From NCBI GenBank assembly GCA_021234155.1, contig JAJEKV010000060.1:7028323-7092322 (forward strand): 64,000 nucleotides of DNA. The letters run 5' to 3'. The position numbers and the translations under genes were made by a program. The notes beneath the pieces are model-generated. The model was not told the origin of the DNA. It worked only from the letters and a program-made list of their open reading frames with translations, and did not search any database. Below are positions 47,260 through 61,266 of the stretch, one piece after another (position 1 is the stretch's first letter; each line of letters starts with the position of its first letter). The stretch is from Isoetes taiwanensis. Taxonomy: Eukaryota; Streptophyta; Lycopodiopsida; Isoetales; Isoetaceae.

Positions 47260-50200
47260 GGAATTGTGCCTCGCATGGTCTCCACGGAATTGTCGGGGCT
47301 TCCCATGGCGAAGGGGAGATAGTCTCAACTTCGGTTCTTGCATGAACATGGATCTCATCTTTCTCATGGAAACATGGGAGCATGCAGGACACAGGATACC
47401 CGACTTGTCAGGATATTAGCACTACTCAATCTTTAATGATTGCATGGGGGGGTTGCCTGCTACTACCGAACAACCTTGGCACAATCAATCTCCTTGTTCA
47501 AGACAGACAAGCACAACCGATACCTGTGGGTGCGTGTGCAAAACCTGCGATGCGAGACCCTCTTTGCTTGGCAAAGATGCTACTTTCCACATGCGAGCAA
47601 CTTCTATCACACCCACTCGGATGTGGATAGGCTGGACCCCTATGTCGATCTATATGATGACATACAGCAGCATAAGCAGTTGGGCAGTGTCATACTCCTT
47701 GGAGACTTCAATGCGCGCACCGGGGTAGAACAACCCATGAGATTTGATCCCTTGACTGATGATATATTGCAGTTGCATCCTGCAGAAGGAGCTTGGCCAC
47801 GGACATCAGATGACAATCAGGTCACACGCTATGGTCGACAGTTGCTTTTGCTCTGCAGTATCTTTGACCTGGTAATCTGCAATGGACTGGCACAGTGGCC
47901 TTCCACCCGCAAGAGCACTTGTAGGCAGGAAAACCAGGGGGGCGGATCTAGTGTGGTGGACTATATGTTGGTGCCTGAGCAGGATATGCATGTCATCAAG
48001 CACTTTTAGGTGGGAACAACTAATAGGGATGAAGAGATCGACTCAGACCACTTACCACTTTACTTGAAGTTGGCTTGGCAGGTTGTGCAAACCCCCGATG
48101 CAACAACTCCTCACATGCCTCAACTGCGACTGGATTATGAACATGCAGGGACTTATGCCCAGATGCTTATAGATGACCTGACAGGAATTTTGCAATATCC
48201 TACACTAGAGCAACAGACATGCTGGCTGACTGATGTGCTTAGGATTGCGGCAGAGAGGTGCTTTGGGATAAGCCGCCCGCGACAGACCTCTAGGAACGCA
48301 ACCTTCCCACGCAATCAATGGTTTGATGCAGAGTGCAAGGAACACAAATGCTGGCTCCGCCAAGTCACAGACCCTGCTTTACGCCCACATGCAGTCAGAC
48401 AGTACCGCATCTTCCTTAAAGCTAAGAAAGCGTACATTCATTCGGTAGCATCAAAGGAAAATGTTTTACCTCCTCGGAACGTCACCCCGGACCTTACGGC
48501 GAAGGGTTCTTAGAAAGCGGTACAACCCACAAGGAATATCACTCCCGGCGATGGAGGCAATACTTTACAAATTACTATCGACCCTCGGGATGCACATGCG
48601 GCATTACCCTTGCAAGAAGGCCCAATCTGGAAATCACGATTCGGACGTGGAACAAGGCTTACGGCGTCTTGCCAATGGGAAAGCCCCGGACTTGGATGGT
48701 ATACGAGGCGTAATTGCTTAAGTGGGCGGGGCCATCCATAATACCAGTCTTTCGATCGCCTTGTTCAACAAGGCATTACAGAAAGGCTTTCGTGTAGTGG
48801 ACCAATAGCGAGTTGTTCCCATCTATAAGGCGGTGACCCACACCGCCCGACCAATTACCGAACAATCATGGTCAGTTCGGTGTTTGCAAAACCGCTTCTT
48901 TGGGATTCTCGAGCGGCGGTTGGCCGACGGGGGCGAGCGAAGGCGGCGAGAGGTGCGGGCCCTCACCCGGCGGGATTCGCACCCGGCCTCAACCATTGAC
49001 CACATCTTCACGTTCACGAACTCTAATTGAAGACAAAGCAGGAACCGCCGTCGGGATCTATATTGTTGCTTTGTGGATTTTGCGGCGTTTGACAACGTGC
49101 CTCGGGAAAAACTATGGGCAAGACGCAATACCGGGGTTCCCAGATTTGCAAAATGCGATTAATGCTGGCTATATGAAAGATGCTCGGGTGATTCGCGGCA
49201 AAACAAGCCAACCATTTGATAGTAGTATCGGGGTTCGTCGGGGGATGCCCTCTCCCCCAACGTTGTTTGGGCTTTACATTGATCGGAGCTGGCTTTGGCG
49301 ATAATGGGGGCGATGGAGCTCACCTTCTCTATCGAGATCATCGGACCGGTTAATATATGTTGATGATGTGGACCTCTAGCTTACACACCAACGGACATGC
49401 AACGACATCTCGATGCCCTACGGACACATTACGCCAAGCGACCCGATATGCGCGTCACCGGCCAAGACTAAGGTGGTCTTCATATCATCTTCACGTCGGC
49501 CGAGGGTCCCCTCCTTCATTACCAAGGCCAGAATGTGGAAGTTGCATCCACATACAAGTATTTGGGAGTGGAGTTTCCTTCTACTATGCACCGGGACACA
49601 TCTATACTGACTCTGAGTGACAAAGGGCCGGAAGGCACTATATGCAATGCAAAACAATAGTCATAGAGCTGAGTTGTATGATTGGGCCCATCACCACACC
49701 TGCTCAAGGTCTTAGTAGAGCCCGGCCCTTTTATACTGGGGGTGGAAGTATGGGGCCCGGTGGTATCACTTGCTACTTGGAATGACTTGGGAGCAGTCCG
49801 AAAAGCCTTCTTAGTACGAGCACTAGGGGTGAAGTCCACGATCCCATATCAAATTCTACTGCAGCCGGACATGATTCTTGCCTCTTCAGAGGACAGCCCT
49901 TGATCGCCACATTGTCTATTTTCGTAAGGTGGTCAATATGGACGATGCTCATCTCCCTAAACTAGATTATATCATGGCAATGGGGCGCAATGCCTCAAGG
50001 CCTCTTTGGAGGGAAAAGAGAGCTCAATGGTTGGCTAGATGGAATGTGCGAGAGCACGAGGTGCATACATGTGCAAGCGAGGCGGATCGCCATAGCTTGA
50101 GGCAATATCTTGACGCTTGCTTCCTCGGCAAAGCTTTGGGATGCCAATGCCCTTGAACATGTCAAGACAAAGACACACTACCAGCCACATAAATCCCACA

Positions 50201-50560
50201 TTGGAACGAGGTCCATAATGCTACCAAGCGTACCCACTTGCCCATGAAAAGGCGGACTCATTGCCTCCATTCGCATTGTGGGGGCACATCATCTTCGAAT
50301 TGAGACGGGCGGATGGATTGGTGAGCCACGCCCGGGCGTGCTCTGTCAATCTTTGCCAAATGGGAGTCATTGAGGATGAATTTCATACCCTTCAAAGTTG
50401 CCCAGCATATGATCAAATTCGGACGCGGTATGCTGAGTTGGTCAGGCCTGGCCAGCCGTTACATGTGACATTGAGCACAGCATCCGTACGGGTGCTAGGA
50501 TCATACCTTCAGGAGGTTATGGACCTGCGAGATCAGCTATGTCCTCGGGCACACACTTGA
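47260..50560 (+). pseudogene. LINE B ORF2: APE endonuclease, RT, C-terminal zinc motif
   Basis: Endonuclease: NMDLIFLMETWEHAG (47345), VILLGDFNARTGVEQP (47690-47735), SSVVDYMLVPEQ (47950) and DSDHLPLYLKLAW (48040), covering the D/N/H catalytic blocks. A linker with NQWFDAECKEHKCWLRQV follows (48315). RT (48640-49620) is heavily broken: LANGKAPDLDGIRG, then TNYRTIMVSSVFAK, GLYIDR, and a degraded YADD region near 49355. The C-terminus has CQMGVIEDEFHTLQSCPAYD (50355-50415), a CxxxH/C zinc-type motif usual at LINE ends. Confidence 0.85.
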
Positions 50561-50621
50561 CATGTATATATACATTGATGTATACTTATACAGTTTGACA
50601 GCATTTTTATTACTGCCACGG

Positions 50622-50658
50622 TTTTTCCCCCGAAAACCCTTTGAGGCGGGGGTTTTTT
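50622..50658 (+). other. LINE B 3' UTR hairpin
   Basis: CCCCCG/CGGGGG stem with a short inner stem, flanked by T runs, matching 30431-30466. The loop side differs by two bases (TTCGGGG against TTTGAGG). Confidence 0.8.
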
Positions 50659-50727
50659 TAACCCGGACAGTAATAAGTTTGCTGCGCTCCTTATGGGTCC
50701 CATAGGCCGATTGGCCTCAGTGGACGA

Positions 50728-50767
50728 TAAAAAAATATTCTTATTCTTATTCTTATTCTTATTCTTA
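50728..50767 (+). repeat. LINE B tandem-repeat 3' tail
   Basis: Run of TTATTC units after GGACGATAAAAAAATATTC. Confidence 0.85.
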
Positions 50768-51799
50768 TGAAGAGTTTTGACATTTCAGGTGCTTCGGATT
50801 GAGTGCCTACATGTTACATTATATTATGTATTTTGTTTGCCATAGAGGCATGGGGGCCTAAATGGCTTGATGAATAAATTAAATAAATTAATTAAAACTC
50901 AAGAACATTAGTTCACGTATCGACAAAAAATGCTCTTGATGTGAATGGGATACATGCATGGATTGACCAAGTACGATTCTGACATATAATGGATGGAGTT
51001 ATTCATATAGACACAACAGTATTCTTGATTGCCAGTCATTGGTTTCAATTGCTAGCTATCTTCTATTTTTAGCAATTCTAAACTACATCTAATGTACGAG
51101 ACATGTAACACACATACACAAGATCAAGAAAACTGCTCAGAGTTTATTGCTCAAGGAAAGGAATTGGACTTGTGTTACTGAATTCAATAGCTAACTAATA
51201 CTTGAAGACATGGCATTTAAGTTATTAGTAGAAACTTGTTTCTTCCTTCCGCAATAGTTCAAACGAATAAGAACATCCAAGATCAATAAGATGGAAGGTG
51301 CTATGTCATCTATTCACTGTCTATTCTAGCATATCAAACATCTAAACGCTAGCACATTATTAGTTTTAGGGTCAAAGCATGGAGGTGGGGGATTTTTGTG
51401 TCAGCGACACATAGTGCTTAGTGTTGCTTTCTGGGGACATTTTATTTGTCTTTTAATATTTTCCTAATATTTTGCCTTGAAACACACTTATTTTACGCCT
51501 TGGAATACAAAATATCAGCCTCAACGGAGTTACAGAAACAAAAAGATAAATAAGTTTTTTGCACTAGGTGCTTGACTGGCGCAAAAATGTTCTCCAGCTC
51601 CATAATTTGACCCTTTATATATGCAGCAACTCAACCACTATTCTAATGCATTCTACTTATAAAATCTAATCCAATTGTATTCAACTAAGCTCAAAGCGAA
51701 GTGCTTCTCCTAGTACCTTTTCAAGTGCAGAATGTTTATGGAATATGGCAATTCTCAATGATACTCTTTAATCAATAAGAATCTTTACCTGTTGGTCCA
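50768..51799. other. Intergenic sequence, nothing recognised
   Basis: AT-rich, no gene, LTR or RNA gene seen. Confidence 0.4.
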
Positions 51800-52215
51800 A
51801 GCATGTTAAATGCCTTTCCGTAGGTTATCAAACTTGGTAGTAGGATCCTCTTTGGCCTTGTTCCATTTGAGAACTAGTTCACCATTCTTGAGTGCACCTT
51901 GAAGTTTGTTCTTAAGCAGAATGAAGTTCTCAGCTTCATACCTACATCTTTCAAGCTATATGAATCTCATAAATCTTTCTTTTAATGCTTCTTCCATCTC
52001 TAGGCTCAAGTTCTATGTGAACAGATTCTCTATGTAAATAGATTCAATGCCATATATAAGGCTAAAAGGTGTATGTTTGGTGGCTGCTTTGACAGTAGTT
52101 TTATATGTCCCTAGAGCATTATAGTACCTTTTGAAGACACTAATGTTTTGTAGAACTGATTTGAGCACTTTGTTGGTGGATTCAGCTTGGCAATTGAGAC
52201 TCAATATCACACAAT
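51800..52215 (-). pseudogene. Gypsy integrase relic
   Basis: Minus-strand frames read CQAESTNKVLKSVLQN, then TTVKAATKHTPFSLIYGIES, then LSLEMEEALKERFM and FILLKNKLQGALKNGELVLK. These are the end of the integrase core and the following region of Gypsy pol. Frameshifts and a TAA break it. A possible continuation lies at 52280-52486 but I could not place it in a known domain. Confidence 0.75.
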
Positions 52216-52623
52216 TAGCTAATAAATTTACTAGTGATGAGGGAGGGACTGTCCCTAGATATTGTGCTTGGTTCCTTGTTCAACTTCTCAAAAATGGTAA
52301 CTTAAGGATGCCTAGCTGATAATGAGACCAACTATCGCCATCAATGGTTAATACATGAACTTGATAACATGCAACATGTTTTATTAACCCTCGTATAGGC
52401 TCATCTTGACCAAAAGTAGCAATGACCAGAATTAGGGGCTGATAGTTATTCCATGCACCTTTTAAGATTAAATTCGAAAATATCAACCCTCAATAACTTT
52501 AAGATCTAGCCATATTTGTCGCACTTGACCCTAATATAAACATCTTTTGACCAACATTAGGCTTTGGTTTGTGCATTGCCATCACTTCATGATCTCTTTC
52601 TTCTCTCTCTCCCCTCCTCCTCC

Positions 52624-55177
<2,554 letters not shown>

Positions 55178-55495
55178 ATGGGATTGTCAATGTCAAAATT
55201 TTGTTTGTTGTCTGCTTCCCAGGTAAAGAAATTCTTGTGCATATTCAAGAAGGAATATGTCAATGATTCCAGTTATGTGGTATGTAGATTGATCGACGGC
55301 TCGTCAGCTGTGCTCTTTGATTGCTTGATGGCGGAACAGTTTCTTCCTGAGTCTGTATTTTCTGCATTGGAGACGATACAGACACATCGATCATTTGTTG
55401 CATCAACGAACTTTATTGGAAAATACATCGGTTGTGGAGCTGCGGTTCCAATTGCTACTATGGGTGGAGATATGACTGCTACAGGGACGAGGTGA
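55178..55495 (+). CDS. Unrecognised ORF, possible exon
   Basis: An open frame of 105 residues, MGLSMSKFCLLSASQVKKFL onward, with a pyrimidine-rich tract ending in CCCAG at about 55214-55222 that could be a splice acceptor. The protein part (SYVVCRLIDGSSAVLFDCLM, then GKYIGCGAAVPIATMGGD) has no motif I know. It may be an exon of an undescribed gene, a captured fragment or chance. Confidence 0.2.
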   Translation: MGLSMSKFCLLSASQVKKFLCIFKKEYVNDSSYVVCRLIDGSSAVLFDCLMAEQFLPESVFSALETIQTHRSFVASTNFIGKYIGCGAAVPIATMGGDMTATGTR

Positions 55496-56115
55496 GGTAG
55501 TGTCGTACAGTTGAAATCCTTGAGAATCTGGCAGGTTTTGCAGGGATGGTGTTTTTTGTGAATCTGGCAGCTCATGTAAATCTGTTTTATCTCCTCTTAG
55601 CTGTTGGGTTTCGATTCTGCAGGCTTCTTTGTGAAGCTGCTTACATGTAATGGAAAGCGTCGAGTTCTACGTGTATGTGATGTGGAAATTCCTCAATCTT
55701 TCATTTGGCATATTCGTGAAATTATCTTTCGATCCAATGATCCAGAGTGAGCAGTAAGGAGTGAGCAATAGAAATCATTGAAAGAAATGCGAGTACTGAA
55801 AAAACCAAAACCAATATAAAATTGAGGCACCAACACAATGAGAAGCAATTGGTGGAAAGATGGATTTAGTAAACTAAACTAGATTGTCTAATATATCAAA
55901 GACATTATATGCATTATATGGATCGTGGCACATTTTGTAGGATATTCCCCCTCCAAAAATCATGTTTGCCCATTTGGGGTCTTTCTTGGGTCAAACTAGC
56001 CTCTGTTGACCCGCTTTTAAAGAGAGCACTAGAAAACCATCAACCATTCGCTGAAATAGTATTTTGGCATTTGTACAATACAGTGTCATAATAATACAGT
56101 ATACTTTACAACTCA
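55496..56115. other. Intergenic sequence, nothing recognised
   Basis: AT-rich, no supported gene. Confidence 0.4.
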
Positions 56116-56172
56116 CATCACATGAGCAAGGTTCCACCATCACATGAGCAGGATTCTACCATCACATGAGCC
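56116..56172 (+). repeat. Short tandem repeat, three units
   Basis: CATCACATGAGC recurs three times (from 56116, 56140 and 56160) with a GGTTCYACC or GGATTCTACC spacer. Confidence 0.7.
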
Positions 56173-56250
56173 TGGGGAATCGAACCCCAGTTCCAATCTA
56201 ATGCTCATCTAAGCATAAGGGAGATCCCAAGAGAGGGGATCGCCCTTATG
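56165..56250 (-). mobile_element. Possible tRNA-derived SINE head
   Basis: The minus strand has CTGGGGTTCGATTCCCCAG, a perfect tRNA B box inside a stem, with an A-box-like TTAGATGAGCA about 30 bases before it. No intact acceptor stem, so not a tRNA gene. Confidence 0.4.
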
Positions 56251-56514
56251 CACAGGACCGAAGCCTTTTGAAAGTGCACAGGTGTTAGTATTAAGGGCCG
56301 AAACCCTCTGAAAGTCCACAAGTGTTAATATTAGTAGCCAAGTGCAACAACAACAAAACTTCTCCAAGACACAACAGCAAATTAAGAAATATCACTATTT
56401 ATACAGTTAGAAAACGTACCTGTGGCACAGTAGTGCCAGCGCCCAATGCCAAAATGATAATCGATCCACATTCTTAGCAGAGATAGGTTCCAGACGACGC
56501 AATTCTGACGAAAT

Positions 56515-57000
56515 CCAAATTCTGTATTTTTGAAAAAACATATTTAACGTATTTTTAGTCGCTAAAAAAAAAAAAAAAAATGTATTTTTTTGAAAAAATA
56601 TTTAACGTATTTTTTTAGGTCGCCAATTTTTTGTCGCTGGAAAAAAAAATTTGTTTTTGATAGCTAGGTCGAAAGAAGGTCCTCGAAATTTTTATATATT
56701 CGCGGCCGGCCAAAGAAGGTAACTTCAAAATAGAACCTTCCAACCTGCCCCCTCAAAAGCTAATTTTTTTTTTTTTTTTCTTAGTTCAAAAAAGGGTTAG
56801 TTTTTGTTGTTTTTGATAGCCGATAGTCCTCGAGGCCCTTTGTTCAAGGGTGACGATAGTTTGTTCAGCTTGACCTATTTTAGAAAAAAAAAAAGAAAAA
56901 AAAGGAGTAAGCTAAGACCACAAAAAAGAAAGTAAGAACACACAAAAAGGGAAGGGGGACAAAGGAAAAAAGGAAATTTTTGTTGCCATCCCTTTTCAAA
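56515..57000. repeat. Homopolymer-rich AT sequence with a duplicated block
   Basis: A block with TGTATTTTT, a GAAAAAA run and ATTTAACGTATTTTT occurs twice (56522-56565 and 56581-56620), followed by A and T runs. No gene. Confidence 0.6.
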
Positions 57001-57142
57001 GGACAATTGTAGTGCCAATTAGGTGTAGTGCCGTAAGGTTTCGTGTTGCCAAGAGCGTAGGCAGTGTCCCTTGCCTAGTATTGCTGCAGTTATTTGCGCC
57101 ATGCCGAGGGTGGGTGGCATTGCTGAAGTTTAAGGCAACTAG

Positions 57143-57350
57143 GGTCTTTCCTTCTTTGAGAAGTATAGCCCTCGCCTGATGCCGTTGTTGGCTTTGGCCA
57201 CGCGGTGTCGAAAGGTGTGCGTTGTACTCTCATCGAAGGTTACGAGAATGTCTTACTAATTTATACCCTAGTTCCTGATGGTGGTGTTGATGAAAGTCCG
57301 ACACCAATATAGGGATTGACATATATCTTAGTTTGTATTCGACTGGTCTT
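57143..57350 (+). repeat. Dispersed repeat, copy 2
   Basis: Second copy of 24884-25090. It lies upstream of the kinase-like gene and may be part of the same repeated unit or of its promoter region. Confidence 0.8.
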
Positions 57351-58278
57351 GTCTTGTGAAAAAGCGTGACGTGGGTCAAGTGCATGCAATGCATTTTAAA
57401 CTTGCTAGCCTCCAAGTGGGAGCATTCTGTCAGTAGCTGGGCTATAGATCATAAATCGTGTTTTGGTCATTTCATGTGTTCCCCCATCCTTGGGCTTGCA
57501 CGTAGATATCAACCAATCAAAATTCATTTAGTAGTAGTAGGATAGGATGTTAGGGTCTTGACGTAGTGGCTTAAAACTTAGCATTTTGTTTTAGTTAAAG
57601 TGAGTTGATTTATGCTCTTGCTAAGCACTAAATTGAAGGTTTTATCTTTGCTTGACCTGTAGGTGTTGTTGCTGTCATTTGCATACTGTCGTGGAGTTGC
57701 ATTTTGCTAGCTAGCTAGACAATCCCTTAAACAAGCAATATGGCTTCAGAAGAGAGAGCAGAAGTTAACTCGCAACCAGTAGAGGCATTAGTCTCTCAGA
57801 TAGAGCCGCAACAAGTAGAGCCGCAACCAGCAGAGGCATTGGTGTCTCAAACAGAGCTGCAACCTGAGTCATCTTTCGCACCACCACCGTGTAGAAAAAG
57901 AAGTAGACCACAACAAGCATGGTCTGCTTTGAGACCAGAATTCATAAACTGGTTGTGTAATCGGTTGTGCAATGACTTAGCTCAGGATTTGGAATTGATT
58001 ATCAACAGCGAGGAAGGGTGGCTAGACTACCATGCAGGGCTTGTTAAAGATGCTGAGAGAGCTTTTAAGCCTCGAATAATAGCTCTAGAGCCTGAAAAGA
58101 GTGAGCAAGAGAGGTACACATGGATAGTGGGCAATATTAGCCGCACTACTGGGAATATGATCACAGAAGTTGCAAATTTGAATAGTCATCGCTTGAGGCT
58201 AGAGCTGAAAAAAAAAGCCATCACGTTGAATGCGGCTTGGAGCAACAAGAAGTTGAAGAAAGAAGCCCATCAACCCCC

Positions 58279-59118
58279 TGTTGACCGGGATTTTGGCACC
58301 CGGTCAACATAAGAAGGGGGGTTGGGGGAGGTGAAGGAGTATTTGTAACCTAAGGGCCTAGATTTATAAGGGCCTTTGGGATGTTTACTACAATTATTCT
58401 AAATGGCTAAGATAAAGAGGTGAAAATAGAAGGCTAAGATGTGTAACCTAAGGGCCTAGATTTATAAGGGCCTTTGGGATGTTTACTACAATTATTTTAA
58501 ATGGCTAAGATAAGAGGTGAAAATAGAAGGCTAAGATGAAGGGGCATAAATCAAAGGTTAAGATGAAGAGACAAAATGGAAGGTTATGATGAAGAGGTTG
58601 GAATGGAGGGTGAAGATTATGAGGTGCAAGGTATTTAAGATTTTTGAGGGACACGAGTTCCTCCTCTCTCCCTGATCCAAGATTCTTGAGAGGGTTCAGA
58701 GACCTCTCTTGATCATGGATTCAGAGGCCCTCCATGTTTCAGAGGCATGGAGGGCAATTTCCATCTGGGCGTTTAGTCTAGTGGTAACACACTAGGTCTA
58801 GCAACTATAGGTCTCGAGTTCGAGACCGCCCAGAATCGCACTCTGAACTGTTGGGTGTCAAAAACCCACAGACGCAATGTAAAGTGGTTGGGGCAGGGCC
58901 CTACCAAACAATGTAGTGTGGTGTGTGGTCACATGTTCAGTTGGATGCTGCCTAGTGGCGTGACGTTAAAATACTATCTATCTATCTTATTCTTATTATT
59001 AGAAGATTAAGATTTTTCTTTGAATCTCTCTCATTCTTTATCTTGCAGCATCAAATTTGATCTTGATTCTTGCCTCTTGAGGCCACTTGTTGGGGATTGT
59101 GGGGAAAATCCGTCAACA
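58279..59118 (+). repeat. 5' LTR of the non-autonomous element
   Basis: Matches 60641-61266 except for an internal block (58764 to about 58995) that is a SINE insertion. A second tandem copy of an ATTTATAAGGGCCTTTGGG block lies inside each LTR. Confidence 0.92.
58765..58995 (+). mobile_element. tRNA-derived SINE nested in the LTR
   Basis: The head folds like a tRNA: CTGGGCG (58765-58771) pairs with CGCCCAG (58827-58833). An A box (TAGTCTAGTGG) and a B box (GAGTTCGAGACC) are in place. A body of about 130 bases and a tail of TATC units follow. It is absent from the 3' LTR, so it was inserted after this copy was made or was lost from the other LTR. Confidence 0.88.
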
Positions 59119-59121
59119 AAA

Positions 59122-59139
59122 TGGAGGTTCTACCGAGAT
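59122..59139 (+). promoter_or_regulatory. Primer-binding site complementary to tRNA-Gln
   Basis: TGGAGGTTCTACCGAGAT starts three bases after the LTR. It complements the 3' end of plant cytosolic tRNA-Gln with a single wobble-type difference. Confidence 0.8.
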
Positions 59140-59929
59140 CCTAATTTTCCCTGGGATCATATTTTGGTGCTGCTTACCAAGGCATCTCCAGAGAGAAGGA
59201 ATGACAAATCAGGAAGGATCGATGTTGTTTATGATTATTTCAGGAGAGCCAACAAAACGCCAGCCCTCCAATGCTATAAAAGCATGCTAGTCTGTGCCCT
59301 GCGTTTGCCCTGTGCTTAGAGAGTGTCTGATGCTTCAGCCTTGTTTCTCTATTGATTCTCTCTGTTGATTCTGTGCCTGTAAGAAAAGCCATGGCCATGC
59401 CTGCTGCCGAATCCAACCATCGCCATAGCCTCTGTCTTTGCCATTGCCATCTGCCAGAAAAGAAGAAAAAGGAAGCAATCAAAGAAAAAGGAAGAAAGAG
59501 GAGGAAGTTCTTGCCATAGCCACTGCCATAGCCACAGCTGTCCTTCTATTGCTGAATCCATCCGTCTAAAGGAAGGAAATCCAAGGATGAAAGTAAAGAA
59601 AAGAGAAGCTCCATTCCGTCCGCCGCCATAGCCTCCTGTTCACTGTCGCCCAAAAAAAATTGTCTTTGTCATTTTTTTTCCACGCTCATCCTTTTGCCCT
59701 TTTCCTTTGTTTTGTCCTTCGCCACTTTTTTATTTTGTCTTTCCTATCTATCCTTCTTTGTATTTATTTTTTTTAACCACCCTTTTTATTAGTTTCTTGA
59801 CACATTTGCTTAAACACTTTTTACCACTTTTTGCCATATTTGCCTTTTCTTACCCACTTTTTGTCCACGTTTATGGCCACATGCTATATTTTGTTTCTTG
59901 CCCTTTGGCCCCTGGTATCCTTGTAAGGG

Positions 59930-60045
59930 GCGGTGCTCCTTGAAGGGGGATTGCAAGAACATGCCATATGTCGTCGTATGTCCTAAGGGATGCTGGCTAG
60001 TGCTACGATGTAAAAATACACCTTCCTTCCTTCCTTCCTTCCTTA
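59930..60045 (+). mobile_element. SINE 3' end with TTCC tail
   Basis: GGATGCTGGCTAGTGCTACG followed by ATGTAAAAATAC corresponds to the 3' end of the SINE at 58765 (GATGCTGCCTAGTGGCGTGA then CGTTAAAATAC), but the tail is TTCC repeats instead of TATC. The 5' part is not recognisable. Confidence 0.6.
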
Positions 60046-60291
60046 AATGGCCCCATGTCTATATCTTAACCTATTATTACCTTCCTTGCTTTGCATTCTT
60101 GATATAATTTGCACCTTCACACATTTTGTTTGGGCGTTGCCATCTCTCTAAGACCATTGCCCCATTGCATTTAAGTCGTACCCCAAGGCCAAACTTATCA
60201 TTACTCTTCTATATCTTTCTCATGACACATATCATTATGGTGTTGTTACATAGTATAGATGTTTGCTCATGTACACACTATAAGTTATATT

Positions 60292-60561
60292 CTGGTGTTG
60301 GAGTACACCCTGAAACCTCCAAATATTATTATTATTCTATGGTGTTGGAGTACACCATAAAACCTCCAAATATTATTATTATTCTATGGTGGTGGAGTAC
60401 ACCCTAAAACCTCCAAAGTTTTATTATCATTCTATGGTGTTGGAGTACACCCTAAAACCTCCAAAGTTTTATTATCATTCTATGGGGTTGGAGTACACCC
60501 TAAAACCTCCAAATATTATTATTATTCTATGGTGTTGGAGTACACCCTAAAAACCTCCAAA
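60292..60561 (+). repeat. Minisatellite, six units of 47-48 bp
   Basis: GGAGTACACC occurs at 60300, 60347, 60394, 60442, 60490 and 60537. Each unit is a GTTGGAGTACACC block, AAACCTCC, then an ATTATTATTATTCTATG-like spacer. It lies in the interior of the non-autonomous element. Confidence 0.95.
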
Positions 60562-60640
60562 TCATTGTACTCAAATGGAGAAAAAGAAGTTGAAGTATTT
60601 GGGCCGAGGGGACCGGCCCATTTTTTGTTTGGGCGAGATG

Positions 60641-61266
60641 TTGACCAAGATTTTGGCACCCGGTCAACATGGGGGCGAAAGGAGTATTTGTAACCTAAGG
60701 GCCTAGATTTATAAGGGCCTTTGGGATGTTTACTACAATTATTTTAAATGGCTAAGATAAAGAGGTGAAAATAGAAGGCTAAGATGTGTAACCTGAGGGC
60801 CTAGATTTATAAGGGCCTTTGGGATGTTTACTACAATTATTTTAAATGGCTAAGATAAAGAGGTGAAAATAGAAGGCTAAGATGAAGGGGCATAAATCAA
60901 AGGTTAAGATGAAGAGGCAAAATGGAAGGTTATGATGAAGAGGTTGGAATGGAGGGTGAAGATTATGAGGTGCAAGGTATTTAAGATTTTTGAGGGACAC
61001 GAGTTCCTCCTCTCTCCCTGATCCAAGATTCTTGAGAGGGTTCAGAGACCTCTCTTGATCATGGATTCAGAGGCCCTCCATGTTTCAGAGGCATGGAGGG
61101 CAATTTCCATTGTATTCCTTCTCTTATTCTTATCATTAGAAGATTATTTTGGACCCAAGATTTTTCTTTGAATCTCTCTCATTCTTTATCTTGCAGTATC
61201 AAATTTGATCTTGATTCTTGCCTCTTAAGGCCACTTGTTGGGGATTGTGGGGAAAATCCGTCAACA
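60641..61266 (+). repeat. 3' LTR of the non-autonomous element
   Basis: Lacks the SINE and so shows the original LTR length. Also ends GTCAACA. Confidence 0.92.

Larger units (their letters stand above)
44940..50767 (+). mobile_element. LINE copy B (APE-type non-LTR retrotransposon)
   Basis: The fuller copy of the family: 5' tandem monomers (44940-45500), ORF1, endonuclease, RT, C-terminal zinc-binding region, 3' UTR hairpin and a TTATTC-repeat tail (50728-50767). Stops and indels are common in the RT half, while the endonuclease half is well kept. Confidence 0.9.
58279..61266 (+). mobile_element. Non-autonomous LTR retrotransposon (tRNA-Gln primed)
   Basis: LTRs of 840 bases (58279-59118, includes a SINE) and 626 bases (60641-61266) begin TGTTGACC and end GTCAACA, with a five-base target duplication CCCCC on both sides (58274-58278, 61267-61271). 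The interior (59119-60640) has a primer site but no gag or pol. The size and lack of genes fit a small LARD or large TRIM moved by a partner element. Its strand is set by the primer site. Confidence 0.92.

Noticed and set aside
58765-58833. A functional tRNA gene
   Set aside because: The acceptor stem pairs, but the T arm is not standard, the sequence continues into a SINE body and tail, and no T-run terminator follows at once.
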